From: Hormiphora californensis
Lineage: Eukaryota > Ctenophora > Tentaculata > Cydippida > Pleurobrachiidae
Reading direction: 5' to 3'
NCBI GenBank assembly: GCA_020137815.1
Contig: CM035350.1
Span: forward strand, 3,524,537-3,588,536
DNA: 64,000 bases
The position numbers and the translations under genes were made by a program. Every line of letters begins with the position of its first letter. Within the stretch, counting starts at the first letter, position 1. A model generated the notes under the pieces. The model saw only the letters and a program-made list of their open reading frames with translations. It had not been told where the DNA came from and did no database searches. This document shows positions 14,501-20,477 of this stretch, piece after piece.

Positions 14501-14934
14501 GCGTCGAAAGTCAAAAATTTGACGAAAAATTCAGCAAATTCAACGTTTTTCGAGCAAAAACTCCCTTTCCTGACCACTGTGGTCAATGAAACTTTACAAG
14601 CTCCTTTGGGGTATTGATTCAAAATATATCGTGATGCAATTACGTCGTTACGACGTCACTAATTACGTCAAATGACGTCATTACGACGTCTAAAATACGA
14701 TTTTCACAGAAATTCGTCTCGTTTCTCATATAGCGCATCATTTCGACAATATTACATCATGAAATAATCTCATGCTGCGATTAGAAACCAAAAAGGGACC
14801 TAAATTAAGCCAAAAACTAATTGAAATTAGTTGGCGGGAAAGGTGACCCACTTACACCTTTGCCTGCTGCCGGGATCGGGGATATAAGAGGTGAATATAA
14901 TGGAATAAGACAGTGAAAGAGAGTTTGATAGTGG

Positions 14935-14998
<64 letters not shown>

Positions 14999-17900
14999 GA
15001 CAGAGAGAGACAGAGAGAGAGTGAAGACAGGGAGGAGAGAGAGGGATAGAACGAGTAGGAATAAGTTACCCTCGAAAAATAAGAGATTGAGATACCGAGG
15101 GATAGAATGAGAGTTCGTGGTGATACCCGGCAGTAGCAAAAGGTGTATGGGTCACCTTTCCCGCCAACTAATTTCAATTAGTTTTTGGCTTAATATTAAT
15201 ATCAGTAAACGTCAGTATCCCTTTAATATAACTGATCTCATTACAGGCGTCTACAGCAAGATGTCGTGACCAATATTGGATCCTCTAGAACCAACTTCGG
15301 TAAGATCAAGAATCTTATTTGGTAGACAGTTTCATGACGTGAATTCGAATACTTTGCCATCGTTAAATCGTGCAACTTAACACGTGAATTTATAAATGCT
15401 GCAGTGGTCAAGTAGTTTACTAAAACTAAGTTGTGGCGGAATGTTATAGTTGTTATCAAGACGGGGGTGCCCGATTACAGTTTGATGAAGTAGTTGTCAT
15501 AACAATATAATTCAACTACTTTTTTATTATCGCGCTCTTTTCTAAACCAAAAAATATCCAATAATTCTGCATTCCCCCCCCCCCCCCCCAGGACGCCAGG
15601 AGGATATGCTGAAGATGTTGTATGAGGCAATGCACGGTGTTTTCATATCAGCTGACCTGTCCCTCCAATCCCATTCCTTCACCACATCCTCTCCCTTCCC
15701 TACACACAACCAAGATTTACTAGAGTCACTCAGTCTTATCTACGAAAACTGTGCTCTCTTTTCTGACCTTTATTTGAGGTGAGCAGCCCAATTGTGTTTA
15801 CTGGAAAGTTGTCAGTGTAGGGTAAAAGTTGCCAAGCTAGACTGCCATAATGGCGCCCCACAAAAAGGGGTTGAACAAAAGGGGTTGAACAAAACAAGGT
15901 AAAAGGTGGTCAACTCGGAACGTGCATGGACAATTTTAGGAAGCATATGTAGTTATCTCGACCAAAACGCCCTTTTCACGTCATCCGACCGTGTAGTTCA
16001 TTCTTCGATTCTTTCAAAATTGAGGAAGTATGAGCAATAAGTAACTGCAGGAAGTGAATAAAGGAATTTACTGGTTATTACATAGTTTAGTGGACTGTGT
16101 CCATTGGACACCGGACGTCATATTTTGTTGACAACTGCATGTTTAATACCAAACTTGGTAAAAATCTTGGCACCCTTCATTCCGGTTCACCGCCATTTAT
16201 TTAACCCCCATTTCTTAACCCCCAACATTGCTGATTTCCCTCAATGATCTTTTTTGACGTGTTCCTAGTCTGTCAGCTCTAACACCAGGTCGAAGGCCCG
16301 GTATGAGCTTACGCGAGCCCGAAGGCGCTTAAAGGGTTGAATAGACAGACTGCGTAGCATGGAAAAAAATCATCCTGGCGGATGTCCTTCAGGAACGGGA
16401 CAGGGAAAACAAATCATAAAGTCATATACTCCCTTGTTTTGTTCAAACGCGGGGAGGGAGGGTCGAACAAGGCAAATACTCCCTGCCTCATTTCGTCAAT
16501 CAATCAGTCTTATTGGTCTCGCCCTAGCTCTTTAGATGTAACTTTACCGGAATTGCTGACAGTTGATCCCTGAATTCTCTCTTTCTCAATCTATCCATCT
16601 CCCTCTAGCTCTCGAGAGTTCTTGGTAATGAAATTACCCCTCCGCAAAAGACTTCGTAACTAACGAGAGTTCCCTCTCTCCCTCTTTATACCCTTAAAGG
16701 TTGACAGTACAAGATACCTAAAACTTTTCGGCTATCGTATTTTTTCGATTTATTATTAATTTTCAGCATTTTTTCAGCATTTTTTATCGTCTAGAAATAC
16801 AGTCGGACCCCGATTTAGTGGCCCCCGATTTAGTGGCACCCCGATTTAGTGGCAGGATTTTTCCCTCGATATACGAAAATTAACATTATTTGAACCCGAT
16901 TTAGTGGCACCCCGATTTAGCGGCAGGATTTTCCCCCCTATATACGAAAATTAACATTATTTGAACCCGATTTAGTGGCACCCCGATTTAGTGGCAGGAT
17001 TTTTTCCCCCCGAAATAACACGATATACGAAAAGTTTAAGGTATCTTGTCAACCTTTAATTTAGAACATCATGAGCACCATCCATAGGGTAGCGACTGGC
17101 TATTTGAAACAGTTTTTCACTTTTTTCCCTTGCTTGCCCACAAATCAAGTCGAACCCAAATTTTTTTGACCTTGTGTTACCGAGACAGTCCCTGGGTAGT
17201 TTTTTGGGTGGTTGGAGATGTCTCATGTTGTCTTCCGGGGCCAGGGTCACGTGATATCTATCCAAATTTGGTGTTTCAATTAGCCCGCCTCGGTCTGCTA
17301 ATTTGAAACACCCGTATCTCCCTCAATTTCTCCACGAAACCGAAATTTTTGACATGGAATAGTTAGAAAAGGGTTGTGCAGAGCCATTCCATGTCTGAAA
17401 TCTGAATTTGTTTGCATGTGCTTGGTGCAGTGAATGTTTCCAAAAAGTGTTTCAAATAGCCAGGAAAACGGTTTTTGCCCCAAATTCGGCCAATTTTTGG
17501 CGGAAATGGTTTACATCATAATTAATATCCTCCCTATGCTCAAAATGAACATCAAAAATTTCCGACAGCGGATTTGGAGAAAAGTGTTTCAAATAGCCCT
17601 CCGCAGTGTTTCAAATTACCAGAATCGCTTGCCCTGCAGATCATAACATAGCGAAAACCACTGAACCCGACTAATTTCGATACGCTGAATCACGTAAGCA
17701 ACTTTTCCAATCCGTCTGAGGTCGATAAAGTGCCCTAATTGAGTATAATTGGGTCTAATTGACCTTAATTGTCAAATTTAAAGGCACTTTCCCGACCTCT
17801 GAGGGATTGGAAAGGTTGCTACGTGATTCAGCGTATCAAAATTAGTCGGAAAAGTGCCCTCACATAAGTATAAATCATTTTCCCGGTGAAAAGTTGTAAA

Positions 17901-19812
17901 TGGGGTAAATTAAGGGCCCAATTATGCTTAATTTGAACATTTTCGATCTGGACGGAGCCCAGAGTTCAAAAGCTATTATAATTATTAAGTTCTCATAGTC
18001 TTTTTTAAAATAAAAAGGAAATTTTGAATTTTTTATTTAAAAACAAGGATTGTTTTTATTCCAGAATTAAAAGACGGCATGCTACCTATGGTTGCTTGAT
18101 CTTCAAGAAAGCTAACATAGCGGCACTGGTTTCAAATGCCAGACATGCGTTTTAATAGTAGACATGTTTCCATTGCGGGGTTCAATAGCCGTGGCCCCAC
18201 CCTTTTTCAAATCCTTGGTTAACCCCCCATACGGTTTGTCCCCCTGTTTTTTCTTTCCCCTATCGTCTAGAAATATGTGCAAAATTGGGGGTCTACTGAT
18301 AAATGAAAGGCGACATTTAAAGTGAGAGTGCAGACCTGGTCAGAATTGGACAAGTTTGTTGTAGGTAGTAGAGAATAGCTCTCTGAGCATTTTGCCTTTT
18401 TGCCGCTCAAAATCGACCCACCCATCACTGAGATATTTTTGTTATGTTGGGAGAATTCCTGCTGGATCAGTATTTACCAAACAGGATAGAAACAATCCTT
18501 GTGTTTTACTAAAACATTTTTAATATGCTGGCTTGCATTGCCCTGCTTCTGTGCATGGACATGTCAACCTCACTGCTTATATTCAGAATGTGTTAGTAAA
18601 CCACGACGATTGTTTCTATTATGTTTTATACCAACATAACAAAAATATCTCAGTGATGGGTGGGTCGATTTTGAGCGGCAAAAACGCAAAATGCTCAGAA
18701 AGCTAATCTCTACTACCTACAACAAACTTGTCCAATTCTGATTCGGTCCACTCTCACTTTAAAAATTGATACTGTAATATCTCCGGTTCCTGAGATACAG
18801 AAACCGTCTTATTAACTAAGACCAATCCAACGCAACCAAGATGAAGTTGTTATTTTTTGAGGAACCGGAAACATGAATTTCGATTTGCGAGACGCAGTGA
18901 GTGTGCCCAGTAAACCCATGCAGTGCTGACAATATCGGTAGACCCCCTATTTCGAATTTTTCTAGACGACAAAAAATTCTGAAAAATTGCTTAAAACTAA
19001 TGATAAATCGAAATAAGACGATATACGAAAAGTTTTAGGTATCTTGTCAACCTAATTTAGAATATCATGAGCACCATCCACGTATCCTTGTTTTAACTAG
19101 ACAGGTTACTTCTCTGGTATACCTCCCTCTCTCTACGGTCTCTGTCAACCGCTTCGGTGTCTACACTCTCTTTCTTTCTCTCTCTCTCTCTAACGTTGTC
19201 TCATATAAGACCCTCCTCTTCGCACCGGGCCTTCGGCCCGGTGCGGCTACGTGAGGCCGCACATCGAGGTTGCGCGATGTACAGTCAGTGTTTGACAACT
19301 CTAACGGCAGTTAACAATATTCTGCAGGTACCCTGACCTAACAGAGTCACTATATCCCCGCATTGGGAAGGGCGGGTTCCGTGGTACCGTCGAGAGGGCA
19401 GTCCAGTTCTGTTGGGACCGACAGGATGTCTACAAAGAGGGGAGTGTTCATGGAAAGTTGCTGAACCTTGTACTGCAGGAACTCAACCTCATCCCTCGAA
19501 CACAAGTGCGAACATTTGAATTTGTGATGTGTCCGTTTTAATACAGTTGGTGATGTCAGGGATTAATTTTACTCCCTTGCTCCCCTTCTTTTTTTGCATG
19601 ACACTGACAGGCGACAATCTCCCCGCCTCCCGCGCCCTGCTGTTATTGATTATTAAACTGTCTAATTGATTATAAACCATATTATTTGTTAGGACTACGT
19701 CAACCCTAACCGGCAAGGAGCTGCTGAGGCATCGAGGAAGTTACCTGTACCAAAACAGAAAAAGAAGCTACCACGAGGACCCGCCCTTAGTAAGGCCAGG
19801 TCAGAGTTATGA
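2895..19812 (+). CDS. CCDC134: CCDC134-like ER protein (5 exons, with exons 2-3 duplicated)
   Basis: Exons by splice signals and phase: 2895-3007, 12354-12406 (2a), 13502-13688 (3a), 15247-15299 (2b), 15592-15778 (3b), 19328-19505 and 19693-19812. With one copy of the pair the product is about 216 residues; with both it is about 296. Human CCDC134 is 229. Exon 1 gives a hydrophobic signal peptide (VVAMVTILLL). The body shares the CCDC134 pattern: a K-R-R motif after a Y-x-K-x-F segment, then E-N-x-A-x-F-x-D-x-x-L-R-x-P, then x-x-F-C-x-x-x-x-x-V, and a Lys-rich tail ending in RSEL (human ends in QSEL), a KDEL-type retrieval signal. In vertebrates CCDC134 is an ER/secreted protein reported to dampen ERK/JNK signalling and to act on HSP90B1. 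The assignment is from remembered family sequence, not a search. Intron 1 holds an intronless GPCR gene. Confidence 0.85.
3173..3194. repeat. 22-bp perfect palindrome
   Basis: The segment GTGTACAGTGT followed by its exact inverse. A looser hairpin (TTTTCACAGTACAC and its inverse) lies at about 3356-3403 with related sequence. Confidence 0.85.
3777..3836. repeat. (CT)n microsatellite
   Basis: A pure CT tract of about 60 bp. The open frame across it (Ser-Leu repeats) is an artefact of the dinucleotide repeat. Confidence 0.95.
3896..4166 (+). mobile_element. Multi-hairpin element, family A copy 1
   Basis: Outer inverted ends ATTAGATGACTG / CAGTCATCTAAT enclose a second stem (ACAACAATAATG / CATTATTGTTGT). 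Inside are three successive hairpins that all carry the identical ten-base loop TCGCAGGCTC (stems starting at about 3952, 3987 and 4019). A fourth hairpin with a CCTTCGG tip follows at 4104-4132. No coding capacity. Copy 2 is at 5850-6120. Confidence 0.8.
4525..4745. mobile_element. Large hairpin (fold-back) element
   Basis: Two arms of roughly 100 bp are near-perfect inverses (for example CACACGCATGCACGTGCAAG in the left arm) around a loop of about 20 bp. A diverged relative of the arm (GTGCATGCACGTGCGAGCTT) occurs inside the element at 30598-31112. Confidence 0.85.
5428..5515. repeat. Tandem 30-bp hairpin repeat, three units
   Basis: CTTATAACACCCCCCAGTG and GTTATAAG repeat three times with a period of 30. 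Each unit is itself a hairpin (CTTATAACAC / GTGTTATAAG). The same stem reappears at 6055-6090 inside multi-hairpin copy A2. Confidence 0.9.
5850..6120 (+). mobile_element. Multi-hairpin element, family A copy 2
   Basis: Nested stems close this 271-bp element: TTTTATTATGCCTAT with its inverse, GTTGTACCTG with its inverse, then CAACAATAATG / CATTATTGTTG. Inside are three hairpins with the same loop TCGCAGGCTC as copy A1, and a fourth with CCTTCGG. The stems next to the loops differ from A1 but stay complementary. Confidence 0.8.
7190..7420. repeat. CT-rich array with (TATC)n
   Basis: CT dinucleotides interspersed with TATC tetranucleotides, preceded by GA-rich DNA from about 6940. Nothing coding is supportable. 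Confidence 0.9.
7680..7860. repeat. (GA)n microsatellite
   Basis: A purine tract dominated by pure GA between about 7757 and 7826. Confidence 0.95.
8107..8242. mobile_element. Fold-back element
   Basis: The ends CTCGTTGAATATCAGGGTCA and a near-inverse close a 136-bp hairpin. It has no coding capacity. Confidence 0.75.
8440..8538. repeat. (GA)n microsatellite
   Basis: An almost pure GA tract of about 100 bp. The Arg-Glu frame through it is not a gene. Confidence 0.97.
8898..8951. repeat. 54-bp perfect palindrome
   Basis: The arm begins TCTATGAAGGAGTTGCCACA and is followed directly by its exact inverse with essentially no loop, then extends with a few mismatches on each side. Confidence 0.95.
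9465..10478 (+). CDS. Class A (rhodopsin-like) GPCR, intronless
   Basis: A 337-residue receptor with seven hydrophobic segments. Landmarks: GN at 26-27 in TM1 (N1.50), A-L-T-D with Asp53 in TM2 (D2.50), Cys83 at the top of TM3, T-R-C at 107-109 where most family members have D/E-R-Y, N-F-P-Y-W in TM6 and N-P-I-L-Y at 295-299 closing TM7, followed by a basic tail of about 38 residues. The second ATG (9477) has the better Kozak context (GCCATGG), so the product may be four residues shorter. The ligand cannot be read from the sequence. The gene sits on the same strand inside intron 1 of the CCDC134-like gene, as expected of a retroposed or lineage-expanded GPCR. Confidence 0.92.
   Translation: MFVAMDAIDILYGTVTLISSLSGIIGNLFILRTFFRERHLLSKKIFIIIALTDIVTSLTSAIPFGISRLANRNPVLYSSVLFCNFSGLVFNITSRLSVFLISVLSCTRCIAIIRPMQQLNHGVILGAIAVYGVLQLVIASIPFINNQIRDGSEEALLYTFNNHYTNCVWNVELIIHAETILFQVAEYILLFLPFFFPSIVVLTSCCICAVSLARAAALNCSTNSSLIKSKNRATRTILLVTLLFVVLNFPYWVLLLLFFIEKNSSMQIVEYTNSYIIGLFIFCTNVSPYLNAGLNPILYLLRVKEARGNLATGLRELKEFPRRSVSRMQGVLTAQEI
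10479..12214. other. Intron 1 of the CCDC134-like gene, right part
   Basis: No host exon is seen. An open stretch at 10700-11188 has no family features and no ATG at its head. A segment starting CAGGGTGGCCCAAAAATT near 11331 resembles the terminal sequence of widespread mariner-type repeats, but I cannot find the other end. A 20-bp minisatellite fills 11805-12200. Confidence 0.55.
11805..12200. repeat. 20-bp minisatellite, about 20 units
   Basis: The unit TTGCTATGTGGAGGTTGTGG repeats about 20 times with two common variants (AAGGTTTTGG and GAGATTGTGG) in a higher-order pattern. The 20-bp period cycles through all frames, which explains the long Trp/Leu/Cys-rich frames here. It lies just 5' of the alternative exon at 12215. 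Confidence 0.97.
12215..12315 (+). CDS. Possible alternative first exon of the CCDC134-like gene
   Basis: An ATG opens a signal-peptide-like segment (MTLLLALVLIAYITTTGS) and ends in phase 2 at CA|GTAAAA, which fits exon 2a. It lacks the Lys-Arg-Arg context given by the 2895 exon. The right edge coincides with the left boundary of the tandem exon duplication. It may be an alternative promoter/first exon or a coincidence. Confidence 0.3.
12354..13688 (+). CDS. CCDC134: CCDC134-like exons 2a and 3a
   Basis: Exon 2a is 12354-12406 (phase 2 in, phase 1 out) and exon 3a is 13502-13688 (phase 1 in, phase 2 out). Together they add exactly 240 nt, or 80 codons. They encode the start of the helical body, with L-Y-E-A-M and E-N-C-A-L-F motifs. 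The intron between them is enlarged by a pogo-like element (12553-13378). They are nearly identical to 2b/3b, and the exon 3 differences I found are synonymous. Confidence 0.85.
12553..13378. mobile_element. Pogo/Tc1-like non-autonomous element, family C copy 1
   Basis: The ends are CAGTCGGACCCCGATTTAGT and its inverse, flanked by TA, the Tc1/mariner/pogo target. The terminal motif CCCCGATTTAGTGGCA repeats in tandem near each end. An internal perfect inverted repeat lies at about 13010-13255. There is no transposase frame. It split the exon 2a-3a intron after the exon duplication, since copy b lacks it. Confidence 0.85.
14319..14352. repeat. Palindrome with two TGACGTCA sites
   Basis: GCGCAATGACGTCAC and its inverse are separated by three bases, so two perfect CREB-type octamers lie 18 bp apart. 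This is in intronic repeat DNA, with no evidence that it is used. Confidence 0.6.
14805..15193. mobile_element. Fold-back element, family D copy 1, with GA core
   Basis: Inverted arms (starting TTAAGCCAAAAACTAATTGA) of about 75 bp flank a core containing a GA microsatellite (about 14940-14992). Its right end abuts, within a few bases, the left boundary of the duplicated exon 2b block. A relative with the same layout is at 36896-37325. Confidence 0.85.
15247..15778 (+). CDS. CCDC134: CCDC134-like exons 2b and 3b (tandem duplicate)
   Basis: Exon 2b (15247-15299) appears identical to 2a. Exon 3b (15592-15778) differs from 3a at about four third-codon positions, all synonymous. The acceptor of 3b is a pure C-tract. 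Exon 3a (phase 2 out) can splice in frame to 2b (phase 2 in). The pairs may therefore both be used, be mutually exclusive, or one may be skipped. Confidence 0.82.
16265..16360. mobile_element. Multi-hairpin element, family L, diverged copy
   Basis: GTCTGTCAGCTCT at the left pairs with GACAGAC at the right. Inside are two hairpins with CGAAGG/CCTTCGG-type tips. It is closely related to 49325-49410. Confidence 0.65.
16622..16663. mobile_element. 42-bp fold-back element, family B copy 2
   Basis: Only the two inverted ends are left (TTGGTAATGAAATTACCCC to CGTAACTAA). The 9-bp duplication CGAGAGTTC lies on both sides (16613-16621, 16664-16672). This is one of the smallest elements with a visible target duplication. 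Confidence 0.8.
16698..19053. mobile_element. 2.36-kb element with terminal inverted repeats
   Basis: The left end AGGTTGACA...CAAGATACCTAAAACTTTTC is inverted at the right (19000-19053). The right-end sequence also occurs at about 17040-17085, so a smaller copy (16698-17058) looks nested or is partly duplicated. Pogo-like termini (CAGTCGGACCCCGATTTAGT from 16800, with TA before it) lie just inside. A large inner inverted repeat is at about 18310-18460 and 18637-18765. No transposase was found. Confidence 0.6.
19194..19299 (+). mobile_element. Three-hairpin element, family L, intact copy
   Basis: The terminal stem TTGTC / GACAA encloses three clean hairpins: a GCACCGGGCC stem with a TTC tip and its inverse, GCGGCTACGTGAGGCCGC, and ACATCGAGGTTGCGCGATGT. 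CTCTAACG flanks it on both sides as an 8-bp target duplication. A shortened copy is at about 20680-20749. Confidence 0.75.
19328..19505 (+). CDS. CCDC134: CCDC134-like exon 4
   Basis: Accepts phase 2 (CTGCAG|G) and leaves phase 0 (CAA|GTGCGA). It encodes the R-Y-P-x-L segment, then A-V-Q-F-C-W and the L-N-L-V-L-Q-E-L helix, the best-conserved part of CCDC134. Being phase 0, it could also join the downstream exon at 20478. Confidence 0.85.
19693..19812 (+). CDS. CCDC134: CCDC134-like terminal exon with RSEL tail
   Basis: Forty codons including the stop: a Pro/Asn start, a basic stretch (KQKKK), then R-G-P-A-L-S-K-A-R-S-E-L and TGA. The last four residues resemble KDEL-type ER-retrieval signals, and human CCDC134 ends in QSEL. 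Confidence 0.85.
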   Translation, partial: DYVNPNRQGAAEASRKLPVPKQKKKLPRGPALSKARSEL

Positions 19813-20477
19813 GAGTTATTAATAGATGGTCAGTGCGAAATCTTGAACTGAAAACTGCAATTCTGATATGATTGACATGGGAGAAATTGCTTTCAGACGT
19901 TTATTGTTATGTGGTTTAAGCTATTTATAGAGCGAGACTTCTTGTGGGTTTATTTTGCAACAGAATGCTTTTTGCAAACTTTTTGCAGACTGATTTATTT
20001 ATTGGACCGGGTAAATTATTATTTATCAAACATTAAACAACCTAATAAATATTACTTGTAGATGATTATCTCTATTATTAGCTATATTTCCCTGCAAGCC
20101 TAACCTCATTTCCCTAAAACCATGAATAGACAATGGAACCGGCTTAACAAGTCTCAACATACCCCTGCACGCCGGGCCGGCACTCCCACTTACATGGATC
20201 AAGTGGATCACGCCGGAGGAGAAGTAGGACTTCCCATGCACACTCCTGTCACGCCGGAATCACGCCGCTTGCACGCCAACACTCCGGCCAAGATGTGCCT
20301 TTCAGTGCATAACACAGGCCATTTCTTGGGTATGCTATGTTGTATTCGTGTCTCTCTCTGCTGCTCTAATCGTGCCCTATCTGGTGTGTCATATCTCGTT
20401 AGCCCCCTTGTTAACCCCCTCATTATATACCAAGCTTGTTACCCAACCATAACTCTAACTACCCCATCCCCACTCAG
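19813..20477. other. Stretch after the CCDC134-like stop
   Basis: Presumed 3' UTR and spacer. An open frame from an ATG at 20122 (Pro/Arg/His-rich, about 65 codons before a GT) could be an exon of the next gene, but no junction to the 20478 exon in a matching phase was found. Confidence 0.4.

Larger units (their letters stand above)
13689..15246. other. Intron between duplicated exon pairs
   Basis: It contains the partner end of the duplication (to about 13810), a segment starting GCGCTGGCAAGCGCAAAGG (about 13860) related to the element at 30598, a (TA)n run at about 14154-14175, a palindrome with two CRE-type sites (about 14319-14352) and the fold-back element at 14805-15193. No host exon is seen. 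Confidence 0.6.
15779..19327. other. Intron 3 of the CCDC134-like gene
   Basis: A 3.5-kb intron made almost entirely of repeats: a hairpin element (about 16265-16355), family B copy 2 (16622-16663), a TIR element (16698-19053) holding pogo-like ends, and a three-hairpin element at about 19194-19299. GTTTCAAATAGCC-type motifs recur at 17095-17640. No exon is seen. Confidence 0.65.
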
